Part shown: positions 1 through 8,593 of the stretch, piece after piece | How positions within the stretch are numbered: the first letter of the stretch is position 1 | Layout: every line of letters starts with the position of its first letter | Position numbers and translations under genes: made by a program | NCBI RefSeq assembly: GCF_019204025.1 | Contig: NZ_JAGSPB010000001.1 | Coordinates: 124,001-188,000 of the forward strand | Reading direction: 5' to 3' | Source of the DNA: Erythrobacter ani | Lineage (GTDB): Bacteria > Pseudomonadota > Alphaproteobacteria > Sphingomonadales > Sphingomonadaceae | DNA: 64,000 nucleotides | Notes under the pieces: model-generated | Databases searched by the model: none | The model's input: the letters and a program-made list of their open reading frames with translations, nothing else | Told to the model about the DNA's origin: nothing

Positions 1-116
1 CCTGCGAATTCTTCTGAGGAATGTGAGTTCATTGCGCGCCCCGGTTAGAGCGCATGGGCCTGCGCTGCAAGACGCGGCGACCTGCTAAATTTGCAAGTCA
101 GGCGATTTTTCTCGGG

Positions 117-794
117 TTAATTGCCGGGAATACGGATGGCCCCGAGATGCCCACGCTTTATCCAGACACGCACGCCTTCACTGCCTGCCGCGAATTCTGA
201 CGATCTGCCGGAAGGCAATCGAATCCAGTCATGAACGCCGAACGTTTCTCCCAAGTAGCCGAGCGAACCTCTTAGTATGAGCAGCTCGGCACCGCCCTCA
301 CTCTCCAAGTTCACCTCAATCCCAGCGATCCAATCTTGAAGTGTCACCTCCTCATAGGATCGTTTGGCAAGGACGGCGGTGCTGACACCCGGGCGCTTCT
401 CGTCCGGTACCGTGTCGAGACCATTGAGGTCGACTACCATCTGTTCTTGGTCGGCCTCGTCGAACTGCCACAATTCTACGAAGATGGTGCATCCGGGATC
501 GGAGCGCGGAACGTGGTGCGTTCCAATCGGATTGCGGACGTACGTGCCTGCCGGGTAATCGCCGTGCTCGTCCTGAAACACGCCTTCGAGGACGATGAAT
601 TCTTCCCCGCCAGAATGCGTGTGCTCCGAAAAGGCGCTGCCGGGGGCATAACGAACAATCGAGGTGGCGCGCGCCACTTCGTCGCCCAGGCGGTCCAACA
701 TCCTGCGGTCGACACCCGCCATTGGCGAAGCCTGCCAATCGAGTCGGTCGGTGTGGATCGCCACAGGTTCGTCGAAATCGGCGTTGATGTGCAT
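117..794 (-). CDS. Cupin-domain protein (ChrR-like)
   Basis: A protein of about 225 residues with two cupin-like halves. The first half carries the likely metal site: His59 and His61 in an E-H-T-H motif (numbered from the GTG one codon upstream of the ATG used here), followed by an EEF glutamate pair and a later THH pair near residues 93-95. This matches the cupin of the anti-sigma factor ChrR and its relatives. The second half, after about residue 165, keeps the barrel-like pattern but lacks a clear HxH motif. There is no N-terminal zinc-binding anti-sigma domain, so an anti-sigma role is not supported. It is divergent from the MpaB-like gene. Substrate unknown. Confidence 0.75.
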   Translation of the reverse strand: MHINADFDEPVAIHTDRLDWQASPMAGVDRRMLDRLGDEVARATSIVRYAPGSAFSEHTHSGGEEFIVLEGVFQDEHGDYPAGTYVRNPIGTHHVPRSDPGCTIFVELWQFDEADQEQMVVDLNGLDTVPDEKRPGVSTAVLAKRSYEEVTLQDWIAGIEVNLESEGGAELLILRGSLGYLGETFGVHDWIRLPSGRSSEFAAGSEGVRVWIKRGHLGAIRIPGN

Positions 795-875
795 CACAGG
801 AAAATGGCGCGCGGCGTCTTAAGAATAAAGGGGCCCCTGCTCGAAATATCCGATCATTGTGATTACATTGGCGAA

Positions 876-1715
876 ATGGCCGATCCGATTGAAACTCTGC
901 GCTTGAAGCTCGTCGAGCAGGTGCGCGGCGTATTCAACGACACTTCCCAAGGGCAGAAACCAGTGCCGCCTTCGGACGACGCACTGTTCGAACGTGATAC
1001 GCCGATCCGCATGGTCCACGCCGATCTGGTGGGCATGATGACCGGTGGCATCCGCGGCCTGATGCTGCAAATGCTTCACCCGCACGCGCTTCAGGGTGTG
1101 CTCGACCATTCCAATTTTCGTGAAGATATGCATGGCCGATTGCGCCGAACCGCGAAATTCATCGCTGTAACGACATTTGGTCACCGTGATGAAGCGATGA
1201 AGGCGATCGATAGGGTGAACCGCATTCATGCGAAGGTGGGCGGTACCCTGCCCGATGGCACGCCTTACATAGCCAACAATCCCCGCACGCTTGCATGGGT
1301 GCATGTGGTCGAGGCGCAGAGTTTCCTCGCCGGATACGTGCGGCACGTACGCCCCGACATGTCTTACGGCGACCGCGACGAATATTATCGCCAGTTCGCG
1401 GTGATTGCCCGCGCGCTTGGCGCCGATCCGGTACCCGAAACACAGAACGAGGCGGACGCGATTTTCCGCGAGCTGCGCGGTGATCTTCGCGCTTCGCCGG
1501 AGGCACGAGAAGTGGCTCAGCTCGTCCTCAGTCAGAGGCCGAAAGGCACGCCGCCCGCACTGCAGACGATGATCGGCGCCGAAGCGGTTGCCATGCTGCC
1601 GGATTGGGCGCGGTCCATGCTGCGGCTGAAACGCCCGGTAATCACCGCCTTGCCCGCGCGCGCGGCGACATGGGGAATGGGCAGGACATTGCGCTGGGCG
1701 TTCCGACAGAATTGA
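876..1715 (+). CDS. Oxygenase MpaB family protein (DUF2236)
   Basis: About 279 residues with the DUF2236/MpaB pattern: an early R-x-x-H-A-D segment, a G-G-I-R-G-L-M-L-Q stretch leading to HPHAL, the F-G-H-R-D-E-A region, and R-T-L-A-W-V-H-V-V-E. Members of this fold, such as latex-clearing protein and the mycophenolic acid MpaB, bind heme b through histidine and are treated as oxygenases; the substrate here is unknown. The open frame runs upstream to 336 but is antisense to the cupin gene there. I chose the ATG at 876, where MpaB similarity starts. An in-frame ATG at 804 with AGGA close upstream is possible and would add 24 residues. Confidence 0.75.
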   Translation: MADPIETLRLKLVEQVRGVFNDTSQGQKPVPPSDDALFERDTPIRMVHADLVGMMTGGIRGLMLQMLHPHALQGVLDHSNFREDMHGRLRRTAKFIAVTTFGHRDEAMKAIDRVNRIHAKVGGTLPDGTPYIANNPRTLAWVHVVEAQSFLAGYVRHVRPDMSYGDRDEYYRQFAVIARALGADPVPETQNEADAIFRELRGDLRASPEAREVAQLVLSQRPKGTPPALQTMIGAEAVAMLPDWARSMLRLKRPVITALPARAATWGMGRTLRWAFRQN

Positions 1716-1774
1716 CGGCAAATCGCCGCATTCCTGCTCTAGCTTAGCGGAACAAGCTTGAGGGAGAATTAGCG

Positions 1775-2134
1775 ATGTATGTTGCCTGTGCGGTGTTGTC
1801 AGTGCTGGAAGAGGATCGCAAAAAGTACCACGAAGCTGCTGAATTTATGGCAAATTGGTCGATGGATCACGGCGCGCTCGAGGTCATGGAGGCTTGGGAG
1901 GCCGATGTTCCGGATGGAAAAAACACCGATTACCGAAAGGCAGTCAATGCCCCTCCAGGTGAGAAAATCGTCACCGGTTGGGTGATCTGGCCAAACAAGC
2001 AGGTTTTCGAAAAAGCCAATGAGGCGTTGATGAGAGGTGAAGGATTTGAAAATCACAATGGCGACGACATGCCATTTGATGGCTCTCGCTTGATCTTTGG
2101 TGCCTTTGAACCGATCCTGACCAAAGGGCGCTGA
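1775..2134 (+). CDS. DUF1428 family protein (YbaA-like)
   Basis: A 119-residue protein that begins M-Y-V-A and carries a W-G/D-rich core (M-E-A-W-E-A-D-V-P-D-G) and a P-F-D-G-S-R-L-I-F-G-A-F tail. These are hallmarks of the DUF1428 ferredoxin-like-fold family that includes E. coli YbaA. A good ribosome binding site (GAGGGAGAA) precedes the ATG. The GST gene follows after 14 bases, so the two are probably co-transcribed. No enzymatic role is established for the family. A link to redox or xenobiotic stress is only suggested by the GST neighbour. Confidence 0.85.
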   Translation: MYVACAVLSVLEEDRKKYHEAAEFMANWSMDHGALEVMEAWEADVPDGKNTDYRKAVNAPPGEKIVTGWVIWPNKQVFEKANEALMRGEGFENHNGDDMPFDGSRLIFGAFEPILTKGR

Positions 2135-2148
2135 GGGGAGAGGCAGAA

Positions 2149-2769
2149 ATGGCCGAGTTCACATTCTACACTGTTGCAATGAGCCGCGGACAGATTTCGC
2201 GCTGGGCACTGCATGAGGCGGGAGCGGATTACGAGCAGGTCGTGTTCGACTTTGCAACGCGGCCCGATCACTTCACCGATATCAATCCGATGAATAAAGT
2301 GCCCGCTTTGGTTCACCATCACGGTGCCCATGATCACGTCATAACCGAGGCCGCCGCGATCAATCACTACCTTGCCGAAACGCATCCCGATGCAGGACTG
2401 CTGCCAGACACCCACGAGAAAGCTGCCTATTTCCGCTGGTTGTTTTTCGCCGCTGGCCCCCTCGAGCAGGCCGTCGTCGCGCAGGCGATGGATTGGAAGG
2501 TGCCCCAAGAACGCGTTGGAATGGCAGGTTTCGGCAGTCTCGAACTCGCGCTCTCGGCGATGGAGAGCTGGCTTTCGGACAACGACTTTGCTGCAGGCAG
2601 CCGTTTTACCATGGCCGACACGTATGTCGGCAGCCAATTCATATGGGGACTCCGTTTCGGCTCGATCCCGGAGGCACCCGCTTTCAGGGCTTATGTAGAT
2701 CGGGTCACAAACCGCTCAGCTTATTCCGAAGCAAATGCGATCGACGCCAAGCTGATCGACGAAGGCTGA
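2149..2769 (+). CDS. Glutathione S-transferase family protein
   Basis: A 206-residue cytosolic GST. The N-terminal thioredoxin-like half contains the cis-proline N-K-V-P-A-L turn and the glutathione-binding V-I-T-E-A-A-A-I segment (E-A in place of the usual E-S). The helical C-terminal half contains F-A-A-G-S-R-F-T-M-A-D-T-Y, the usual N-capping-box region. Catalytic Ser or Cys near residue 10 is likely from M-S-R-G. It follows the DUF1428 gene by 14 bases and ends 5 bases before the convergent J-domain gene. Substrate cannot be told from the sequence. Confidence 0.88.
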   Translation: MAEFTFYTVAMSRGQISRWALHEAGADYEQVVFDFATRPDHFTDINPMNKVPALVHHHGAHDHVITEAAAINHYLAETHPDAGLLPDTHEKAAYFRWLFFAAGPLEQAVVAQAMDWKVPQERVGMAGFGSLELALSAMESWLSDNDFAAGSRFTMADTYVGSQFIWGLRFGSIPEAPAFRAYVDRVTNRSAYSEANAIDAKLIDEG

Positions 2770-2774
2770 GGAGG

Positions 2775-3368
2775 CTAAGCGATGACCTTGCTCTTCCGCA
2801 GCAATTGATACGCTTCTACTACTTTGTTCAGCCGCGTCTCGTATCGGCGGTCTCCGCCATTTCTGTCGGGATGATAACGCCGAACCAGTTCGGAATAGCG
2901 CCGCCGCAATCGCCGGCGATCCGTATTGCTGCCTAAACCCATGATTTCGAGGGCCGACGCTTCGTCTTTCGAAAAGCGTCCGTCCATAGCCATTTTCGCC
3001 TCGCGTTCTGCGCGGCTGCGAATGCCGCTCGCCCGCGCAGAGATTGCATCCAGCGGATCGTCATAATCGGCCCAGCGGGGCATTCCGTCGACGGCCGCCT
3101 TCGGAGAGAATGCAGCGCTTTCGGTGCGCCAACCGCTGGCAGGTGACTGCGCGGCAATGACTTCCTCCGCGCTCATCCCTTCGAACCAGTCGTAGCCTGC
3201 ATTGAATTCCCGCACATGATCCAGGCAGAACCAGCGCCATTCGCCCGGCCCATCAAAACCGTTGGGACGGTATCCCGGCGCACGAAACTCACCAGCGTCG
3301 CGGCACGTGGGATGCTCGCAAATGCGGTCCTCGTCTTCATGACGGCCATGGAACTTTGCAGAACGCAT
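2775..3368 (-). CDS. J-domain protein with N-terminal Cys-rich segment
   Basis: About 197 residues from the chosen start. The C-terminal roughly 60 residues form a J domain with the HPD signature (R-R-Y-H-P-D-R-N-G-G) that stimulates Hsp70 (DnaK). The N-terminal part has C-E-H-P-T-C and F-C-L-D-H motifs that could bind a metal, then an acidic linker. This layout is common in alphaproteobacterial DnaJ-like proteins whose clients are unknown. The frame stays open to 3542, but that would overlap the divergent bolA-like gene, so the ATG at 3368 (M-R-S-A-K) is preferred. That leaves a 72-base divergent promoter region. Confidence 0.85.
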   Translation of the reverse strand: MRSAKFHGRHEDEDRICEHPTCRDAGEFRAPGYRPNGFDGPGEWRWFCLDHVREFNAGYDWFEGMSAEEVIAAQSPASGWRTESAAFSPKAAVDGMPRWADYDDPLDAISARASGIRSRAEREAKMAMDGRFSKDEASALEIMGLGSNTDRRRLRRRYSELVRRYHPDRNGGDRRYETRLNKVVEAYQLLRKSKVIA

Positions 3369-3440
3369 AAGGGTTGAGAATGGTGACTTGCGCACCAGAT
3401 TCCAACCATAACGTGATCGCAAGAAAAGGGATAAGCGGGA

Positions 3441-3710
3441 ATGAGCGGAACAATCGCCGAGGAAATGCAGCAACGACTTGAGAAAGCGTTCGAACCGTCG
3501 CGTCTCGAAATTATCAACGACAGCGCCAGCCATGCCGGTCACTCGGGTGACGATGGTTCAGGGGAATCGCACTTCACCATCGTGATCGAAGCGGACGCGT
3601 TCGCGCCGATGAATCGCCTTTCACGCCAACGCGCGGTGATTGCCGCGCTCGGCGATATTGTTGGCGAGCGTGTCCACGCGGTCGCGATCAAGGCGAGCGC
3701 CCCGGCCTGA
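3441..3710 (+). CDS. bolA: BolA family protein
   Basis: An 89-residue BolA-fold protein: an N-terminal helix (I-A-E-E-M-Q-Q-R-L), a beta hairpin with S-A-S-H-A-G-H, S-H-F-T-I-V-I, and the helix L-S-R-Q-R-A-V-I-A-A-L with a final H-A-V-A-I-K-A. The S-H-A-G-H and S-H-F histidines match the residues that coordinate [2Fe-2S] clusters shared with monothiol glutaredoxins. The family works in iron-sulfur trafficking and stress control. GGGATAAGCGGGA precedes the ATG. Its stop overlaps the NUDIX start by one base (TGATG). No glutaredoxin gene is adjacent. Confidence 0.9.
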   Translation: MSGTIAEEMQQRLEKAFEPSRLEIINDSASHAGHSGDDGSGESHFTIVIEADAFAPMNRLSRQRAVIAALGDIVGERVHAVAIKASAPA

Positions 3711-4165
3711 TGGCCGATTTGCCCCCTGTCAAACGCCTGCGCCGCTCTGCGCGAATCATCGTTCTCGATCCGCAGCACCGCGCTCTGATGTTTCGGTTCG
3801 ACGTTCCCGGCCGACCGCCGTTCTGGGTCACGACCGGAGGAGAATGCGAACCCGGCGAGAGCTTCGAAAGCGCAGCGAGACGCGAATTGTTCGAGGAGAC
3901 CGGGATTCATGCCAAACCCGGCAGGCAAATTGCGCGCACGAACCCTGAATTTGTGACCGTCGAGGGCGAACCGGTTCAAGGCGATGAGCGTTACTTCGTC
4001 GTGCATGCCGCAAAGGCGGAAATCGACACATCGCACCACACGGAGCTCGAACAAAAGCTCATGACCCGGCATCGCTGGTTTACTCTCGACGAACTTTCCG
4101 ATTGGCACGAGGCGCTTTTTCCGGAAAACCTCAGAGATATGATCCAGAAGGAGCTCGCCGGATGA
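3710..4165 (+). CDS. NUDIX hydrolase
   Basis: A 151-residue NUDIX protein. The Nudix box is complete: it begins G-G-E-C-E-P-G-E and ends R-R-E-L-F-E-E-T-G-I, giving the GX5EX7REUXEEXGU pattern that binds the divalent metal. The substrate (a nucleoside diphosphate linked to X) cannot be assigned. It is coupled on both sides: its start overlaps the bolA stop, and its TGA overlaps the pirin ATG (ATGA). Confidence 0.92.
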   Translation: MADLPPVKRLRRSARIIVLDPQHRALMFRFDVPGRPPFWVTTGGECEPGESFESAARRELFEETGIHAKPGRQIARTNPEFVTVEGEPVQGDERYFVVHAAKAEIDTSHHTELEQKLMTRHRWFTLDELSDWHEALFPENLRDMIQKELAG

Positions 4166-5043
4166 TCACCGAGACAATCACGCCGACCACCCACGATCTC
4201 GGCCAATTCGAGGTCCGACGCGTGCTTCCCTCGCGCCAGCGTACGATGGTTGGTCCATTCATTTTCGTCGACGAATTCGGCCCGGGCCAGCTGGATGTCG
4301 GGACAGGCATGGACGTCCGCCCGCATCCGCATATCAATCTCGCGACGGTAACGTGGCTCTTTCAGGGGGCAATCGACCACCGCGACAGCATAGGGACATT
4401 TTCGACCATTCGTCCCGGCACGGTAAACCTGATGACCGCCGGGCGTGGCATCGTGCATTCGGAACGCTCGCCGCAAGAAGAAAAAGCCAAAGGCCCGATG
4501 CTATACGGGATGCAGACCTGGCTCGCGCTGCCGGACGGCCGCGAGGAAATCGATCCCGCATTTGAAGCGGTTTCCGATTTGCCGATGATCGAGGATACTG
4601 CCGCCACGGCTTGGGTGATCATGGGTAATCTGTGGGGTGAAAGCGCCGCGACAACGACCCATGCCGATACGATTTACGCCGAGATTCTGCTCGGTCCCGG
4701 TGGATCGATCCCGATCGAGGCAGACGCCGATGAACGGGCGGTTATCCTAGTCGGCGGCGAGGCATCGGTTGACGGGGTGGCCCTTGGCTCCTTCGAGCTG
4801 GCGGTGCTCGCGCCGGGCACGGAAATGACACTTTCGGGCCGTGACGGTGCTCGGGTCATGTTGCTCGGCGGAGAGGCCTTTACCACGAAACGCCACGTTT
4901 TCTGGAACTTCGTGAGCTCGGACCGTGAGCGTATCCAGCAGGCAAAAGAAGACTGGCGCGAGGGACGTTTCCCCAAGGTGCCGGGCGATGAAAACGAATT
5001 TATTCCCTTGCCCGAAGTGCCCAAGACCGTCAGCTATCCCTGA
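4162..5043 (+). CDS. Pirin family protein
   Basis: A 293-residue bicupin. The pirin N-terminal signature is present: R-R-V-L-P-S-R-Q-R, then H-P-H-I-N-L-A-T-V-T-W-L and G-R-G-I-V-H-S-E-R. The His pair, the following His and the Glu form the iron site. Bacterial pirins have been reported as quercetinases or as regulators of central metabolism; the role here is unknown. The frame is open back to 4102, but the ATG at 4162 begins M-I-T-E-T and sits in an ATGA overlap with the NUDIX stop, the usual start for this family. Confidence 0.92.
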   Translation: MITETITPTTHDLGQFEVRRVLPSRQRTMVGPFIFVDEFGPGQLDVGTGMDVRPHPHINLATVTWLFQGAIDHRDSIGTFSTIRPGTVNLMTAGRGIVHSERSPQEEKAKGPMLYGMQTWLALPDGREEIDPAFEAVSDLPMIEDTAATAWVIMGNLWGESAATTTHADTIYAEILLGPGGSIPIEADADERAVILVGGEASVDGVALGSFELAVLAPGTEMTLSGRDGARVMLLGGEAFTTKRHVFWNFVSSDRERIQQAKEDWREGRFPKVPGDENEFIPLPEVPKTVSYP

Positions 5044-5065
5044 AGCAGGACTTCGGGAGAGAGCA

Positions 5066-5878
5066 GTGGATTACGCCGGCAAGGTCGTCTGGATAACGGG
5101 CGCTTCATCGGGAATAGGTGCGGCGCTAGCGCGAGACGCGGCATCGCGCGGTGCGCATTTGGTGCTGTCGGGCCGAAACGAAGGCCGCCTTGCCGAAGTC
5201 GCTGCGCAATGCAGTGAAACACTGACCCTGCCATTCGATGTGCGCGATGATGCCGCGCTTGCCGATGCGACTGCAAAGGCAATCTCCTGGAAAGGCGGCG
5301 TCGATATCGCGTTTGCCAATGCCGGTGTCTCGCAGCGCAGCAGGGCGCTTAAGACCGACATGCAGGTCTACCGCGACATCATCGATATCGATCTGACCGC
5401 CCAGATCGCTTTCAGCCAAGGGCTTATCGGACACATGGCCGAGCGTGGCTCCGGTGCGCTCGCCTTCATCTCCTCGATCGCAGGAAAAGTCGGTGTGCCG
5501 ATGCGCACTGCGTACAGCGCCGTCAAATTCGGGCTCGCCGGATATGGCGATGCCTTGCGAGCGGAGCTTTCCCAAACGGGTGTCAGCGTTCATGTAATCT
5601 ATCCCGGTTCGGTCGCGACCGACGTGGCACGCAATGCGCTGGTGGCGGACGGAAACAAGCGTGGGCGCAGTGACAAGGTGATCGACGAAGGCATTCCCGC
5701 AGCCGATGCAGCCAAGGCAATGCTTGACGGCATGGCGGCGGGCGAACGCGAGATCATCGTTGCACAAGGGATGGAAGCGGGCATGGGTGAACTGCGCCGC
5801 ACACCCGATCAATTGTTCGACCAGATCGCAGGGATGGTGGCGAGCGGCTATATGGAAAAGATGGAAAGCGAGGGCTGA
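5066..5878 (+). CDS. SDR family oxidoreductase
   Basis: About 270 residues starting at a GTG behind GGGAGAG. It is a classical short-chain dehydrogenase: cofactor motif T-G-A-S-S-G-I-G near residue 12, D-V-R after strand 3, N-A-G-V, the catalytic Ser in S-S-I-A-G and Y-S-A-V-K. The Arg in the S-G-R-N loop suggests NADP preference. The frame continues upstream to 4925, but that part overlaps the pirin gene out of frame and has no Rossmann sequence. It is fourth in the bolA-like operon; 5 bases separate it from the next gene. Substrate unknown. Confidence 0.88.
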   Translation: MDYAGKVVWITGASSGIGAALARDAASRGAHLVLSGRNEGRLAEVAAQCSETLTLPFDVRDDAALADATAKAISWKGGVDIAFANAGVSQRSRALKTDMQVYRDIIDIDLTAQIAFSQGLIGHMAERGSGALAFISSIAGKVGVPMRTAYSAVKFGLAGYGDALRAELSQTGVSVHVIYPGSVATDVARNALVADGNKRGRSDKVIDEGIPAADAAKAMLDGMAAGEREIIVAQGMEAGMGELRRTPDQLFDQIAGMVASGYMEKMESEG

Positions 5879-5883
5879 CGGCC

Positions 5884-6771
5884 ATGGAACAAAAACGTGT
5901 CGACCTCGCAAACGGAATTCATCTGAATGTAGTGGACGAAGGGCCAGTTGATGCGCCTGCCCTTATATTTCTGCACGGCTTTCCCGAAAGCCACCGCACA
6001 TGGCGCCACCAGATCGCACATTTCAAGGACCGCTTCCGCTGCATCGCGCCCGATCAGCGCGGCTATCGCGGATCGTCGAAGCCACAAGATGTCGATGCCT
6101 ATACCCCCGACAAGCTGATCGGCGATATCTTCCTGCTTGCCGATGCGCTTTCGATTCCGAAATTCACGATTGTCGGTCACGACTGGGGTGGAGCAATCGC
6201 ATGGGGTGTGGCGCTCGGCGGGCAGCATATGCGGGTTGAGCGAGCGGTCATTGCCAATGCACCCCATCCGGCAATCTTTCAGAAGCTGCTCTACACCCAT
6301 CCGGGTCAGCGCGAGGCAAGCCAGTATATCCGCGGGTTCCGCGATCCGGCGAACGATGCACTGGTAAAGGATGAGGGCCTCACGGGATTGATGCTAAAAG
6401 AGGTAAAGTGGGACCGGCCTGCCGCGATGGAACCGGAAGAGCGTGAGGCTTTGCTGCGCGACTGGCAGAACCGCGACGCCGCGTTCGGAATGCTGAATTA
6501 TTACCGTGCCAGCCCGATGTACGTGCCGACGATGGACGAGCCGTTCGAGGTGCCTGAAGGCTATTCTCCGCCGCAGCTGCCCAAACTGACCATCCCGACG
6601 ATGGTGATCTGGGCGCTCGACGATCTCGCGCTGCCGCCCGAAAACCTTGAAGGGCTGGACGCGATCATCGACCCGCTCACCATCGTCGAGGTACCCGATT
6701 GCGGACATTTCGTCCCATGGGAAGCGCCCAAAAAGGTGAACGCGGCGATGGAGCCATTCCTGACGGCTTAG
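5884..6771 (+). CDS. Alpha/beta hydrolase, epoxide hydrolase-like
   Basis: A 295-residue alpha/beta hydrolase. Visible motifs are the oxyanion-hole H-G-F-P-E-S-H, the nucleophile elbow G-H-D-W-G-G with Asp rather than Ser, an acid in the W-A-L-D-D region, and the catalytic His in C-G-H-F-V-P-W-E. An Asp nucleophile with HGFPE points to epoxide hydrolases or haloalkane dehalogenases rather than esterases; HGFPE favours epoxide hydrolase. It is the last gene of the run from bolA. Its TAG overlaps the stop of the convergent DUF2332 gene. Confidence 0.85.
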   Translation: MEQKRVDLANGIHLNVVDEGPVDAPALIFLHGFPESHRTWRHQIAHFKDRFRCIAPDQRGYRGSSKPQDVDAYTPDKLIGDIFLLADALSIPKFTIVGHDWGGAIAWGVALGGQHMRVERAVIANAPHPAIFQKLLYTHPGQREASQYIRGFRDPANDALVKDEGLTGLMLKEVKWDRPAAMEPEEREALLRDWQNRDAAFGMLNYYRASPMYVPTMDEPFEVPEGYSPPQLPKLTIPTMVIWALDDLALPPENLEGLDAIIDPLTIVEVPDCGHFVPWEAPKKVNAAMEPFLTA

Positions 6772-7862
6772 CCGCCAAGCCATTCAATCCAGGCCCCGTG
6801 CGGATGCGCGACGGCGAGCTTGCGCCATTTCTCGCCGCCCGGCCAATAGCGCACGGTCAGTTCGTGGCGGTGAGTATCCCTGTTCGCTTCGAGCGACACC
6901 CATGCCAGCGGCTGGGTTGCGGTTGCCTCCGCTCCGGCTATTTCGATGCGTTCGGTGATGGCCTTGCGCTGCACCTCGGGCACGTATTGCCACACGACCG
7001 AATGCGCAATCAGCCGCGTTACGCCCGACACAGCCGGTTCGGCCAGCACTTCGTCGACAAAAGCATCGGCTGGCTGGCGCGAAATTTCGGGCGGTATCGT
7101 GTTGGCCGCTGCGATCGCCGCATCCATACGCGCAAATCGCTCTGTAAATTCCGGCCAGATATAGGCGCGCAACCGCAATGCCTGTTCGGGGTCGGTCAGA
7201 TCGACCGGGGCGATATCGCAGCCGCGCGCCGCGACGATATCGATGTCATGTGGTGGCGGCGGATTGCCGAGCCACTCGGGCTTGAGCAGCATTCGGGTGC
7301 CCGCTGGCCCCAACGTGGTCCCGCCCAGATCGTAGAAATAGCGGCCCATCATCAGGTTGATGCCAGCGCTCGACCCTAGCTCATTGAGCGCGAAGCGCAG
7401 CGGCAGTCCCTCATCCGCCAGCCAGAGCATTGCTGCAGCATAGTTGCTCGATCGTCCCGCTTCGTTGGTTTGCGGCGGCCCGTCCAGCCAAGGGAGCAGT
7501 TCTGCCTCATGCCGTTCGAGCACATCGGCGACCACATCTGTCGCACCGGATATCCGTTGCCCGGCATAGATCGGCGCAAGTTCAGGCGCGTTGCCCTTCA
7601 GATGGAGCGCGTGCAGCCCGCCCGCCACGCGCAGCGGCAGCGCATCGGCAAGTGGCGGACCGGCCCATTTGCGAAGTCGCAGCATGACCGTCCCGCCGCG
7701 CTCTCCTGGCAGCAATTCCAGCAGCGCCTGGCACACACTGGCGGTGATTTCGGCTCCGTTATCGCGGCAATAGGCGACCTGGTTTTCGAACGCCCGCGCG
7801 ATTGCATTTGCCCCGGTGGCCTGCGGATCGACCACTTCGTAACGCGCATCGGTGGTATCCAT
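6768..7862 (-). CDS. DUF2332 family protein
   Basis: A 364-residue protein of the DUF2332 family. Recognisable stretches are the N-terminal [10 protein letters not shown], the central [10 protein letters not shown] (a methyltransferase-like glycine loop) and the C-terminal Y-W-P-G-G and [11 protein letters not shown]. No function is established for this family. It is divergent from hisG with only 44 bases between the starts, so the two promoters must overlap or face each other closely. No signal peptide or membrane segment is visible. Confidence 0.82.
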   Translation of the reverse strand: MDTTDARYEVVDPQATGANAIARAFENQVAYCRDNGAEITASVCQALLELLPGERGGTVMLRLRKWAGPPLADALPLRVAGGLHALHLKGNAPELAPIYAGQRISGATDVVADVLERHEAELLPWLDGPPQTNEAGRSSNYAAAMLWLADEGLPLRFALNELGSSAGINLMMGRYFYDLGGTTLGPAGTRMLLKPEWLGNPPPPHDIDIVAARGCDIAPVDLTDPEQALRLRAYIWPEFTERFARMDAAIAAANTIPPEISRQPADAFVDEVLAEPAVSGVTRLIAHSVVWQYVPEVQRKAITERIEIAGAEATATQPLAWVSLEANRDTHRHELTVRYWPGGEKWRKLAVAHPHGAWIEWLGG

Positions 7863-7906
7863 ATTCGTTGCCCTTTCGCTCCACAGTGCCTAAGTGCCCC
7901 GCGACC

Positions 7907-8593
7907 ATGAAAACCGACCAATCCCACGACGCTTTCGAACAGCTGACCTTCGCTGTCCCCAAGGGCCGCATTCTCGACGAGGCACTGCCGGTGATGGCGC
8001 GTGCGGGCGTGGTGCCCGAGGATGGCTTTCACGACAAGTCCAACCGGTCGCTGTCTTTTGGCACCAATCGAGGCGACATGCGCATGATCCGCGTGCGTGC
8101 ATTCGATGTGGCGACTTTCGTGGCTCACGGTGCGGCGCAGATCGGGATCGTCGGTTCGGATGTGATCGAGGAATTCGATTACGCCGACCTCTACGCTCCC
8201 GTCGATCTCGATATCGGCCACTGCCGACTTTCCGTTGCGCGGCTCGAGACCGATTCTGAGGAAAGCGAAGCAGTCAGTCACCTGCGCGTCGCCACGAAAT
8301 ATCCGAACCTGACCCGCAGGCATTTCGAGGCGGCGGGCATTCAGGCCGAATGCGTAAAGCTGAACGGCGCGATGGAGCTTGCACCTTCGCTGGGGCTCGC
8401 GCGGCAAATCGTTGATTTGGTATCAACCGGGCGGACACTAAAACAGAATGGCCTGGTCGAAACCAGCCGCATCATCGACATTTCCGCCCGCCTGATCGTC
8501 AATCGAGCCGCGCTCAAACAGGACCCGCGCGTTGCTGATCTGGTTGCGGCCTTCCGCGCAGACGCGCACGCCCGAACCGAGAAAGCCGCCTGA
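7907..8593 (+). CDS. hisG: ATP phosphoribosyltransferase, short form
   Basis: Catalyses the first step of histidine synthesis (ATP + PRPP). At 228 residues it is the short catalytic form, which lacks the C-terminal ACT-like regulatory domain and works with the HisRS-like subunit HisZ. Motifs: V-P-K-G-R near residues 17-21, G-I-V-G-S-D-V, and the PRPP loop D-L-V-S-T-G-R-T-L near 170. The frame is open from 7802, but the ATG at 7907 starts just before the conserved sequence. Its TGA overlaps the hisD ATG by one base. No hisZ lies in this window. Confidence 0.95.
   Translation: MKTDQSHDAFEQLTFAVPKGRILDEALPVMARAGVVPEDGFHDKSNRSLSFGTNRGDMRMIRVRAFDVATFVAHGAAQIGIVGSDVIEEFDYADLYAPVDLDIGHCRLSVARLETDSEESEAVSHLRVATKYPNLTRRHFEAAGIQAECVKLNGAMELAPSLGLARQIVDLVSTGRTLKQNGLVETSRIIDISARLIVNRAALKQDPRVADLVAAFRADAHARTEKAA

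Noticed and set aside
336-875. Upstream open part of the MpaB-like frame
   Set aside because: It is antisense to the cupin gene and has no DUF2236 sequence; the real start is near 876.
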